Origin: Gammaproteobacteria bacterium
GTDB lineage: Bacteria; Pseudomonadota; Gammaproteobacteria; Pseudomonadales; Azotimanducaceae
NCBI GenBank assembly: GCA_026707045.1
Contig: JAPOXO010000097.1
Span: 1-39,032 of the forward strand
DNA length: 39,032 bases
Direction of reading: 5' to 3'
Of the stretch, positions 1-7,902 are shown in pieces. A model generated the notes under the pieces. It saw only the letters and a list, made by a program, of their open reading frames with translations. It had not been told where the DNA came from and made no database searches. The translations under genes were made by a program, and so were the position numbers. How positions within the stretch are numbered: position 1 is the first letter of the stretch; each line of letters begins with the position of its first letter.

Positions 1-132
1 CTTCTCCTAAATGCTGCTGAAGTTGACGCAGCATTCGACAGCTGTGTTGCATTTATCGAGGCAGTTCGAGTTGAATTTGCTGATGACGTACCGCCATTCA
101 TTCGCAAAGAGTCCGATCAGGACAATCTTTAG
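1..132 (+). CDS. C-terminal fragment of an unidentified protein
   Basis: An open frame runs from the left edge of the window to a TAG at 130-132 and encodes 43 residues, ending in a charged tail (KESDQDNL). The composition is protein-like (regular Ala/Glu/Val helix pattern followed by a Pro-Pro turn), so it is probably the end of a real gene starting outside the window. I do not recognise the family. The 216 bases between this stop and the next gene hold nothing I can identify. Confidence 0.5.
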   Translation, partial: LLLNAAEVDAAFDSCVAFIEAVRVEFADDVPPFIRKESDQDNL

Positions 133-348
133 TCCTCAAGAAGGGATTTGGGACTTCTTAATTTACGGCGTCTAGTACATAGCTCAGCCAGCGTGCATAC
201 CTCGACAAATAGCTTGAAATAGTAGTCTCAGTTTGTATCGATCCTGTGATGCTTAATTGCGCATAATCTATATTACGTTAAATTATGTGTATGGATCCGC
301 AGTCCATTAAGCCTCCTTCGAAACTCACTCGAATGGTTCTCGACTTAA

Positions 349-807
349 CTATGGATCGATCGGTTTGCTCGGTGACGACGCAAATCCCCGCCACCGGGAC
401 TTGGGGTCAATGCCAAGTTTTGTGAAATGAATGAGCAGCTCTCGTTCGTCTGGCTCTCGGTCGCTACCGCAATAACCCCGGGCAACTGAGTTTATGTAGT
501 GCACAGGCATCGGTGCCATAGCACCGGCAACACGCATCGCCTTGGCGATTTCGTACAGCGTACAGCCGGATTTGAAGTGAAACGTCCACAGATCAAAGAA
601 CATCCAAGAGTCTACAAACTCACGCAGTGCTGCCTGTTGGTATGGTTCAAGTGTTTCGGGGTTCTTGACCCACTCTATAAGAGCGTTTGGTGTCGGTCTA
701 TGGGGATGTCCAGCCATGTACTTGCTCAACATAAGACTAATCAATCGAAGATCGTGGTCTGGGTGCGATTTGTGATTCTGCGGGTAGTCAAACGCCTCAA
801 GCGGCAT
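349..807 (-). CDS. Hypothetical 152-residue protein downstream of a nucleotidyltransferase gene
   Basis: I do not recognise this protein. It is soluble, has no signal peptide, and is rich in Trp, His and Pro, with a central stretch of aromatic residues (SWMFFDLWTFHF). The frame is open to an ATG at 834, but the internal ATG at 807 has the better ribosome site (AGGG, 6 bases upstream), so I chose it. It lies on the same strand as the AbiEii-like gene, about 100 bases downstream, and could be co-transcribed with it. It might therefore be that gene's partner; this is an inference from position only. An antisense frame in the same DNA looks like a shadow. Confidence 0.5.
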   Translation of the reverse strand: MPLEAFDYPQNHKSHPDHDLRLISLMLSKYMAGHPHRPTPNALIEWVKNPETLEPYQQAALREFVDSWMFFDLWTFHFKSGCTLYEIAKAMRVAGAMAPMPVHYINSVARGYCGSDREPDERELLIHFTKLGIDPKSRWRGFASSPSKPIDP

Positions 808-909
808 TATTTTCCCTGGTACAGGTAAAAGCATCTCGTGCGGTGGTTCCCTAGACTGTAGTAGCTACAGAAGTCATCATGGGTTCAGTCTGAGGTATGG
901 TTTTCATTG

Positions 910-1629
910 TCAATTCGTCTTTGGCACTGGCGGAAGTTCAATTTCCTTCCCTTCAAACAGTTCCGCAGCTAATTCCCAGGTTTGATCCGCCACATCGGCA
1001 TGAAATGGATTCTGAATCTCTCCCAATTCCAATGTTGAGCATGTCAGACGTAATCGAAGAATATTCGCAACACTGCTCCGTTCTTCTTCAGTAAGAACAT
1101 CCATGGCGAGACTGTATGCAATGGGATCGCATTTGCTAGCAATGACCAGATCAAAGAAGTCTCTTTGCATCCATCGTCCGTCTACGACTCTAAATGCAAG
1201 TTTTTTCGCTAGTATCTCAGCTGAAGATTCCAGCCTCACTCTTGTGGCCTCTTCGCACTCGAGTGTATCCTGGATTCTAACGAGATTGGTGCCTGAAATC
1301 AGAGACATCGATCCAAGATCAGGAAATTCTATCACTAGCATTCGTGAGTTGAGCTCTCCAAATGTCAATTCTCCGTCGTCTTCAAGTTCCTGAAGCATTT
1401 CTCTCATATTCGACGCTTTCAATTCATAAACTGAACGAAACAGGTCTTCCTTCATGAAGCAATCTACGTCCGTGCTGTGTCGATGATTCCACCTCGCCGC
1501 AAGCACGGTTCCACCTCCGATTTCGTACTGTGATCTCTCCCAAAAACAATCCAGAAACCTTATGCCCGCTTCAAGTATTTTATTTGGAACTGCAGGCAGT
1601 CTAAGCGGTTTTAGTTCTGGCTCTGCCAC
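910..1629 (-). CDS. AbiEii/DUF1814-type nucleotidyltransferase (possible type IV toxin)
   Basis: This 239-residue protein carries the signature of the AbiEii/AbiGii (DUF1814, MenT-like) nucleotidyltransferase fold: GGGT at residues 38-41, then an RHSTDVDCF segment at 50-58 holding the DxD metal ligands (D54, D56). Further on are a basic AKKLAFR helix at 141-147 and an RDFFDL motif at 156-161, both typical of the family. Members act as toxins that transfer nucleotides to tRNA, or as uncharacterised NTases. The start is a GTG at 1629, because an in-frame stop lies just upstream; the ribosome site is poor. The usual AbiEi antitoxin gene is not seen upstream, where 410 bases are free of genes. 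The only neighbour that could be a partner is the small gene downstream. Family assignment is fairly sure; toxicity is inference. Confidence 0.75.
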   Translation of the reverse strand: MAEPELKPLRLPAVPNKILEAGIRFLDCFWERSQYEIGGGTVLAARWNHRHSTDVDCFMKEDLFRSVYELKASNMREMLQELEDDGELTFGELNSRMLVIEFPDLGSMSLISGTNLVRIQDTLECEEATRVRLESSAEILAKKLAFRVVDGRWMQRDFFDLVIASKCDPIAYSLAMDVLTEEERSSVANILRLRLTCSTLELGEIQNPFHADVADQTWELAAELFEGKEIELPPVPKTN

Positions 1630-2039
1630 TGTATTGGGGACTCAAAATGACTCTGATTCACGAAATTACGACTTGGGGAAAATCAAATTCAATATCCTAT
1701 TTTACACGATTAGCACGCTTCTTTCAAGTATCCTTATTGCTCCAGATTTCATGCTTTTTCGATTCTTGACTCGTGTGAATCAAGTTCCATTATCTAATTG
1801 TTTAGTTTGAAGAAAATGCACTTCATTGTCTAGGATTGTTGAGGTGTAACAGAATCTTGCGATGAAAGCACTTGTTGATTGAGCGTCTTGTGGCTAGTCT
1901 CGCTCCACGTCATCAGTCGAGTCGTAATGGCTCTGAATTTAACTTCTAGGTCCTTTGTCGTGAACCACCAAATAATCCCACGGAAGCGGCTATTGCTAGA
2001 TTCGGATATCCTATAATTTGCCGAATCGGAAACTCTAAG
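1630..2039. other. Intergenic region between divergent genes
   Basis: A 410-base gap separates the minus-strand nucleotidyltransferase from the plus-strand Trx-A gene. It must carry the promoters of both. I see a perfect TATAAT at 2012-2017 on the plus strand and no antitoxin-like reading frame. A plus-strand frame at 1562-1810 overlaps the nucleotidyltransferase start and looks like chance. Confidence 0.6.
1989..2017 (+). promoter_or_regulatory. Candidate sigma-70 promoter of Trx-A
   Basis: A perfect -10 hexamer TATAAT lies at 2012-2017, about 23 bases before the ATG at 2040. The -35 position at 17-base spacing (1989-1994, GCTATT) is a poor match, so recognition would rest mainly on the -10 box. 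The implied leader is short, and there is no strong ribosome site. Confidence 0.35.
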
Positions 2040-3041
2040 ATGACGATGAACTCAGGTGTATGTAGGTACTCATTAGTGTTTCTTTTGACTGCCCTAGCGG
2101 CTTCCGCATCTGAACAGAAAGGTGATGTAGGAGTGGATTTCTTCGAAGGGACTTTCAAAGAGGCACTTGAGCAAGCCAAGCAAGAAGATTCTCCTTTGTT
2201 TGTGGATCTATCTATTCCTGAATGCGCCTCCTGCGAGTTCATGGCTACAAAGGTCTACACCGATTCGAAAGTGGGCGAATTCATAAATGCCCGCTTTGTC
2301 AGCTTTAAACTTGATGCCTACGATGAAGAGGCCAACGGACCGGTTATTGCACAGCGATATAGTGTGGGATCCTTTCCTACGTACTTAATTCTTGATCCCG
2401 ACGGAAACGAGAGGCATCGCGCTTCTGGCTCGATGAATAGTGATGCCTTTATTCGGTCAATTAGCTGGCTTACGGGTGAAACAACCTCCCCCATGGTGAA
2501 TCATGATTCAAGGTACGAATCTGGCGACCGCGACTCGGACTTTGTTCAGCAGTATTTGTTGGATTCGATTCTGGAACTCAAACTCATGCCACGAAGAGCC
2601 GATAATTGGGAAGAGGATATGGAAGCCTTGAGCAATGCTGAAAGCAAGTACAAGGCGATAGCAAACGAATACTTTGAAAGTAAGTCCCAAGAGAACTTAG
2701 TTAATTCAACGGACTTTACGATTATTGGCTACTACTGCATATATAGAAAGGATAAGGGATTCGAGTTCGTGATCAATAACTTTGGAGAGTATGTTGATGC
2801 TACTTCGCTAGAACGAGTGAGTAATTTTGTGCTGAACGTTATTACTGACAATGCATTCATCCTGGCTAAGCAAGGCGATCCGACCTACGTCGAACTCGTA
2901 GACTTGCTAGAAGAAGAGCCTTTGATAGAGGCAGCCGCATTTGAACGGAGCCTCGATCCTGAGAGTCCAAGATTGCCAGAAAATCAGCGTGACCACTTAG
3001 CGGAAACATTCGCATCGGGGACACAAGACTCAGAAGAATAG
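2040..3041 (+). CDS. Trx-A: exported thioredoxin-fold protein with a CASC active site
   Basis: This 333-residue protein has a signal peptide (about residues 1-24) and a thioredoxin-like domain of the Thioredoxin_7/DUF255 kind. Its CxxC motif is C62-A-S-C65, and the cis-proline region is VGSFPTY with P113. The Trp that normally precedes the CxxC is replaced by Pro-Glu, which is unusual for a thiol oxidoreductase. The rest is helical. It is a clear paralogue of Trx-B (17822-19294): shared stretches include NGP, YLILD, SEFVQQYL/SDFVQQYL and the YKxIAxEYF region. It ends where Trx-B continues into a TPR-like tail, so it is a shorter version. It probably acts as a periplasmic thiol-disulfide protein; the substrate is unknown. 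Confidence 0.75.
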   Translation: MTMNSGVCRYSLVFLLTALAASASEQKGDVGVDFFEGTFKEALEQAKQEDSPLFVDLSIPECASCEFMATKVYTDSKVGEFINARFVSFKLDAYDEEANGPVIAQRYSVGSFPTYLILDPDGNERHRASGSMNSDAFIRSISWLTGETTSPMVNHDSRYESGDRDSDFVQQYLLDSILELKLMPRRADNWEEDMEALSNAESKYKAIANEYFESKSQENLVNSTDFTIIGYYCIYRKDKGFEFVINNFGEYVDATSLERVSNFVLNVITDNAFILAKQGDPTYVELVDLLEEEPLIEAAAFERSLDPESPRLPENQRDHLAETFASGTQDSEE

Positions 3042-3141
3042 CCACCTAGAAGTCCAAATTGAGCCGTCAGAATGACTTTTGACGCTGAATGTGCTCCGAA
3101 GTACTCCCCGGGTTAAACCTCACGGCACGAAGTTGTCGAAT

Positions 3142-3753
3142 TCAATCAGTCTCTTCCCGAACCTCAGGTACAAGTCCCCTCTTCGATCCACTGTACTGAA
3201 GTTTAATGCGTTTTGGCGATGAAACTCTCTCGTTTACGCATTCCTCGAGCTTTTGGTCGGTTTCGTAGGTAATGCGATTGATGTTGTCCATTGGCTTATC
3301 GGTAACCTCCGTATAGCAGTCTTCAATCGCCTCTTCAATGCTTATTAAGTCGGTTTCTGCGGTCTCGGTGCTCCCCTGGAGTCGTCCAACTAGCTCAACA
3401 CTAGCTCCAAAATCACTGGAAATCGTGCCGCTCAACAAGCCATTTTCGACCTTTCCTGCATAGCTAACTTTGAACTCACCTTGTCCTGCTTCTAAGACGA
3501 AGGTAGCTTTAAGTTCGTTTTCGCTCACCGTAACATCGTCGGTATTTGACACTGCACCAAATTGACTGGTCAGTGTCGCAGAGTGGCTTCCTTCGTCGTC
3601 GATATTGATTGTCAAAGTGGGTTGTCTCACAGTCGACTTATTCCTGTTTGCCTCTAAGAGGTACGTTCCTTCAATTCCCGCGAGGATTCCAGCGGACACC
3701 ATCAGCGCACCCGCGGCAGTTAGGTGTTGAAGTCTGTGCATTAACCTATTCAT
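3142..3753 (-). CDS. Secreted beta-rich protein with a lipocalin-like repeat domain
   Basis: The 203-residue protein starts with a hydrophobic export segment (about residues 9-27). Next comes a domain beginning GTYLLEA with alternating strands (TLTINID, ATLTSQFG, ELKATFVLE, GLLSGTISSDFG). This resembles the small beta domain often found alone or attached to amidohydrolases, with the pattern GTW...TLTL...GTL...G.LSGT. Its C-terminal third has two cysteines (in EDCYTEV and EECVNERV) spaced for a possible disulfide. The ATG follows the TAA of the upstream small gene directly (TAAATG), with a GGGC ribosome site in that gene's last codons, so translation is probably coupled. Function unknown. Confidence 0.65.
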   Translation of the reverse strand: MNRLMHRLQHLTAAGALMVSAGILAGIEGTYLLEANRNKSTVRQPTLTINIDDEGSHSATLTSQFGAVSNTDDVTVSENELKATFVLEAGQGEFKVSYAGKVENGLLSGTISSDFGASVELVGRLQGSTETAETDLISIEEAIEDCYTEVTDKPMDNINRITYETDQKLEECVNERVSSPKRIKLQYSGSKRGLVPEVREETD

Positions 3754-3948
3754 TTATTGCCCTTTTTCTTGATTCTGATCAGTAACTTCGATAAATCGTG
3801 TAACTCTGCAATTTTCACTTTCATTGATACTACGTGAACTCTTTGGAAATGGCAAGCGTTTAGAAGCGCCATAGCAGCCTGCCTCATCCGAATTTGCTGT
3901 GTTCAACATAAGCAATAAACTGCACAGTTGGAGAAACACTTTCCACAA
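3754..3948 (-). CDS. Small exported 64-residue protein, translationally coupled
   Basis: This short gene starts at a TTG and encodes a hydrophobic signal-like segment (residues 4-18) followed by a polar tail with two cysteines (AGCYGAS and ENCRVTR). The tail could form one disulfide after export. Its TAA abuts the ATG of the next gene, and it follows the TlpA-1 gene by 61 bases, so the three probably form one transcript. The start is uncertain: a GTG and an ATG occur in frame within the first 14 codons. I do not recognise a family. The signal-peptide pattern and tight coupling are the reasons for calling it real. Confidence 0.45.
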   Translation of the reverse strand: MWKVFLQLCSLLLMLNTANSDEAGCYGASKRLPFPKSSRSINESENCRVTRFIEVTDQNQEKGQ

Positions 3949-4009
3949 CTGTTCAGTAACCCTATTCTTCTAGGGTACCAATGCCTTAGAAAGTGTTTTG
4001 TGGTTCAAA

Positions 4010-5884
4010 TCATGAATCAGATTCGTCCAGAGACGACATATTGCCATAGGTTGCTTTCAGCACTCTCTCAAGTTCGTCTGACGATAGGTTCTTATGGACA
4101 ATGCAACCGTGTTCATCCAGAAGAAAACTCTTGGGAATTGACAAAACTCCATATGCGCCAGCCACTTCTCCTTCTCCAGCTTCTGCGATGTCACCCAAGT
4201 CCAGCCATGGGAGACTGTGCTCTTCGCTAGCTTCTTTCCAAAGATCATGGGAACTGTCCAATGAAATCGATACTATCTCTAATCCACTCTCAGAATAAGT
4301 TGAATAAAGCTCCTTCATGTGAGGAAAGGCCGCGATGCACGGGCCACACCACGATGCCCAGAAATCGATCAGAACGAGTTCATTTTCTTCCGCAATGTCC
4401 CCAAGAGCGACTTCTGTTCCGTCCAAAGCGGGGAGTGAAAATTGCGGAGCCAGCTGTCCCGGTACTAGACGTTTATCTGCTTCATCTGCCTCAATAAAAG
4501 AAACTATATCCTCTCTGGCTGGGGTGACTCTCCGTGCAACCAATTCTTCGTCGAGCATCGTTGCGACTTTAGCGTAAAGTGGAACGGATTCCTTGATGTT
4601 GTCGGAGTTGTAGCCGTACGCACCCAATTCCAACAATAGAAGAATGTCCATTGGATCTCTAGCGTTCTTTGCTATGTCTTCCAATGAATCAGTGCGCAAC
4701 TTGACAAGCTTCAGAAAAAGCTTGTGATATTGGGGATTCTTGTCTGCATTGGCCGCCTGGACTGCTTCAGGATTTGTGTCAGCAAGCACCACGTGTTCGC
4801 ATCCGCTCGCTGCGGGTTTTCCAAGCGAAAATGCTAATACCGGTTCAATCTCTTCAACTACATTTTCGACGTTTTCGCTTTTTTCCGTTATGTTTTCGTC
4901 TTCGTTTTGGGTAGTGGCATCAGACTCAGAATCGGTGGACTCTTTAGCTTCTTCAGTCGCTTGAGCGTCAGCTCGTCTTGCTTTGTAAGAATCCTCCCAT
5001 GCTGTTCGAAAGTCTATATAGGACTTCGCGTATTCATCCAAGAGTGATTGGTATTCCTGGCTCTGCGCCCAGCTGTCTACCAATCTGTGGTGTCTGCCAC
5101 CTTCAGCGGTTGCTACTAATTCTCGACTCCAGCCTCGGGGAGTAATCAAAATCTCGCTCTGTGGCTCGACGACTATGTCCACTCGACCGAAGTACTCGTT
5201 GAACGCATTCTGCCCCGCCATAGCACTAACTGATAGAACAGAGGGCTCATGGATTTCCGATTCAATGGTGAACATGCCATCTTCCAGAAGTACGGTTCCA
5301 TGATTGATTCGGACTATTTCACCTGAGTCGTTCAGCCCAGGTCCACTTACTCCTACGATTCCAAGAGAAAGGTCCTCTTCCATCGAGCGGAAATCACCCC
5401 TTATCGTGAATTTTCTCGTGGTGTCCTGTACCAGGTTCGAAGTACCAACCAATACCAAGCGAACTGGACGATATGAGGCTCGCCGATCTACGATTGCAAA
5501 CATGACATCGTTTCCGCCGGGGCGAATCAGAGCAGTTCTTTCAATTGATTCTTGCCCTTCACCTATGGTTGCAGTAATGGTTACAACGGTGGGTCTTTCT
5601 ATTTCACCTTTAAGGTTTACTTTGCCATCGATGAATCTGCCGGATGCGAGATTGATCACTTGGATAGTATCGTCGCTGTTCGCAATCTCGTAAGTTACGG
5701 AGACCGACGCAGTCGACCAGTCCATCTCTTCCTCAACGTCCGATACAGATCCAATCTCAAAGTCTTTTTCAGATGGTGTTAGATATTCTCCGAAAATTGT
5801 GAATTCTTTGATGGATTCCACGTCTGTGGCACCTAGCGAGATTGAGAGGCAAACCACAGCAGTTACCGCAAGTATCGGTTTCAT
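4010..5884 (-). CDS. TlpA-1: exported protein with two beta domains and a TlpA-like thioredoxin domain
   Basis: The 624-residue protein has a signal peptide (1-19), then two repeated beta-sandwich domains (about 26-135 and 158-250, each opening with a KFTI.G-type strand) resembling the DUF4369 domains of TlpA-like proteins. A GRHHRLVDSW segment, a long acidic low-complexity linker (about 305-348) and a helical segment with VARRVTP (449-455) follow. The thioredoxin domain is about residues 475-612, with W512-C513-G-P-C516 and a cis-proline in LSIPKS. The mature chain has only four cysteines: the CxxC, C362 (SGCEHV) and C594 (EHGCIV). The ATG has a strong ribosome site (AAGGAG). It probably reduces or exchanges disulfides in the periplasm; the target is unknown. 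One of five paralogues in the window. Confidence 0.85.
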   Translation of the reverse strand: MKPILAVTAVVCLSISLGATDVESIKEFTIFGEYLTPSEKDFEIGSVSDVEEEMDWSTASVSVTYEIANSDDTIQVINLASGRFIDGKVNLKGEIERPTVVTITATIGEGQESIERTALIRPGGNDVMFAIVDRRASYRPVRLVLVGTSNLVQDTTRKFTIRGDFRSMEEDLSLGIVGVSGPGLNDSGEIVRINHGTVLLEDGMFTIESEIHEPSVLSVSAMAGQNAFNEYFGRVDIVVEPQSEILITPRGWSRELVATAEGGRHHRLVDSWAQSQEYQSLLDEYAKSYIDFRTAWEDSYKARRADAQATEEAKESTDSESDATTQNEDENITEKSENVENVVEEIEPVLAFSLGKPAASGCEHVVLADTNPEAVQAANADKNPQYHKLFLKLVKLRTDSLEDIAKNARDPMDILLLLELGAYGYNSDNIKESVPLYAKVATMLDEELVARRVTPAREDIVSFIEADEADKRLVPGQLAPQFSLPALDGTEVALGDIAEENELVLIDFWASWCGPCIAAFPHMKELYSTYSESGLEIVSISLDSSHDLWKEASEEHSLPWLDLGDIAEAGEGEVAGAYGVLSIPKSFLLDEHGCIVHKNLSSDELERVLKATYGNMSSLDESDS

Positions 5885-5991
5885 CGCCCCGTCTCCTTCA
5901 AATTGCTTCGTGTGCTTGTTGAATTCATAGGAAATATACTCCTCTCAATCCCATCGTCCCTTCTCTAATTCTGGCCACCAAAATTTAAAAT

Positions 5992-7794
5992 TTAGTTATC
6001 CTCGAGTCTCGCCGCTCTAATTGCGTCTCTGTCGGACAAAAATGACTTGACAAATGAAATCCGATCTTCTGAAAGCTCTGCGTTGGACCGATTCGCTATC
6101 AGTAGCTGCATAGCTGCTCGAGATCGAATTTCAGCTGAAGTCAATTCTTCAAGAGTTTCAAACAGTTTTCTTGGAGCTTCGTGCGCCCAAATGCGAAAGA
6201 CTTCGTTGTGAAAATACCACTTGTAGTTTTGAGGTACATGTGATGCAACGTTCAACGCGTCTTTCGGCGAGTCTTCTCTTACATATCCAGTTCCGATAGC
6301 TACAAGAGCCGACACTCTTGCAGAGCCTCCGCGAATACTTGGCAGCATCTCAACAGCAGCTGTGGTGTTTCCATTTGACGCTAGTTCGTTCACCAGAGAC
6401 AGTTCCAATCCTCGACCATTTTCATCGACTGGCTGATCCAATGCGACTTCCAATGCATATGACGGTTCAAACACGACAAGTTGCCTTAGAGCAACATCAA
6501 ACAGTCTATGGCGTTCAACGTTTGAATTCTCCATGTTGGATACTATCCAATCAGATGCAGCACGTGGGTCATATCGAGACCATTCGGTCACTATTCGGGC
6601 AGTCACTCGTGAGTCGTTTCCAAGGAAACGGTCAAGCTGTTTCATTTGGCTAATCGCCCTTTCAGGCGATTTCAATGTCGTCCTTGCAATGGCTGTTTCT
6701 ATGGCGTGAGTCTTCAACTCATCGGGCAGTTGCTCAATCTTCTCAAGGATTCCATCTGGATTTGAAACAGCCCATCTGTAAACCAATTCATGCTGTAGGG
6801 ATTTTCGTTTGGTGACATTCTCCAGATAGGAAGGGACTGCAACCAACGCCGTTTCGGGACTCAAATCACTCCAAACCAAAAAAATAGCTGATGTTAGTAG
6901 CTCATTCTCCTCCTGAGGAAGTCCCATGGAGTAATCCAGTGCTCCTTGAGGATTCAAGCGAACAATTGGTGAGATAACTTCGAGCAGGATTTCGCGGTCA
7001 TTTGGGTCTGCTATCGAACGTGCAGCGTTGGATAAAACAACAAACCCGTCTTCTTGAAAACAAGCTTCTGAAATCTCTTTGAGTAAACCAATCTGAAGGG
7101 AATTTTTCACATCGTCACTGATAACAATGTTCCAAACATCTGAAGAACTAGCGGACGTTCCGAGAGCCGCCACTTCGCTTTGAATCCTTAGGAATTCCTC
7201 CTCCATATCAAGTTGTTTGGCAATGTCCCTATGTCGATTGTCCGAGACATCGTCCCGCAACTGAAGAATCGTTCGAAGTGCGACTCTCCTGTCCGTCTTT
7301 TCTAGATGTTTTGCTCGCGAAATGGCCTCGTCCAAATCGGTCTGCGACCATTCTTGGAATACACCTTCCAAAAACGGCGAACGATGCAGTCTTGGAACAT
7401 CCAGTGTTCGTTCAAGCGCAAGTATCGGATCAACAACTGTGAGCCTACGAATGATTACGACCTGCTGATCTTGCTTAACGCTGTTGCGCTCTATCTGCTT
7501 CGATTGTTCCCAAATAGCAAGCAATTGATCCCGATTCAACTCTGTGAGCATGCTGTAAAGAGCGGTGCTTCTTTCGAAGCCACTTTCGTATTCAGACAGA
7601 GTATCTAGATCGATCTGTGAACTCGAATCGACCCTGAGCCGGTCAGGCACGACGCTTTGTTGTTCAGATTGCCCTGAGTGTACGGAGGATGCACTACTCG
7701 TTTTGTCGATACTAATCGAGACAACCAAGAACAACGCCCATCCCACCACAGCGAAAATTAGCAATCCAAATAGGAGAATTTTCTTTGTAGTCAT
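5992..7794 (-). CDS. W-1: membrane-anchored Trp-rich alpha-helical repeat protein
   Basis: About 600 residues. One N-terminal membrane segment (about residues 6-29) acts as a signal anchor, followed by a Ser/Gln-rich spacer. The rest is an alpha-solenoid of roughly 35-40 residue helical repeats with recurring patterns such as W(S/A)...DP..A and LP.E. It contains one cysteine only (EACFQ). It is a paralogue of W-2 (22672-24204): the last 250 residues align throughout (for example TEWSRYDP against EHWSRIDA). I chose the ATG at 7794 over the TTG at 7815 because it gives a shorter positive N-region before the anchor. It sits between TlpA-2 and TlpA-1 on the same strand with gaps of about 108 bases. 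Probably a periplasmic scaffold; function unknown. Confidence 0.7.
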   Translation of the reverse strand: MTTKKILLFGLLIFAVVGWALFLVVSISIDKTSSASSVHSGQSEQQSVVPDRLRVDSSSQIDLDTLSEYESGFERSTALYSMLTELNRDQLLAIWEQSKQIERNSVKQDQQVVIIRRLTVVDPILALERTLDVPRLHRSPFLEGVFQEWSQTDLDEAISRAKHLEKTDRRVALRTILQLRDDVSDNRHRDIAKQLDMEEEFLRIQSEVAALGTSASSSDVWNIVISDDVKNSLQIGLLKEISEACFQEDGFVVLSNAARSIADPNDREILLEVISPIVRLNPQGALDYSMGLPQEENELLTSAIFLVWSDLSPETALVAVPSYLENVTKRKSLQHELVYRWAVSNPDGILEKIEQLPDELKTHAIETAIARTTLKSPERAISQMKQLDRFLGNDSRVTARIVTEWSRYDPRAASDWIVSNMENSNVERHRLFDVALRQLVVFEPSYALEVALDQPVDENGRGLELSLVNELASNGNTTAAVEMLPSIRGGSARVSALVAIGTGYVREDSPKDALNVASHVPQNYKWYFHNEVFRIWAHEAPRKLFETLEELTSAEIRSRAAMQLLIANRSNAELSEDRISFVKSFLSDRDAIRAARLEDN

Positions 7795-7902
7795 AGCTTT
7801 CTGAGCTGAATCCAATGTTGCTTTCGAAAGGTTTGCAGCTGTTTGGTGATTAGGAGCAATTGGCTACGACATGTGGAAATTATCCAATATGGAATCGAGG
7901 CA

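Noticed and set aside
499-828. 109-codon plus-strand frame
   Set aside because: Fully antisense to the better-supported minus-strand gene with a ribosome site; basic Cys/His/Arg-rich composition typical of a shadow.
1823-1834. TCATTGTCTAGG also found near 9768
   Set aside because: A 12-base match is expected several times by chance in 39 kb, and the contexts differ.
1946-2242. 98-codon minus-strand frame over the Trx-A start
   Set aside because: Antisense to the signal peptide and thioredoxin domain of a clearly real gene.
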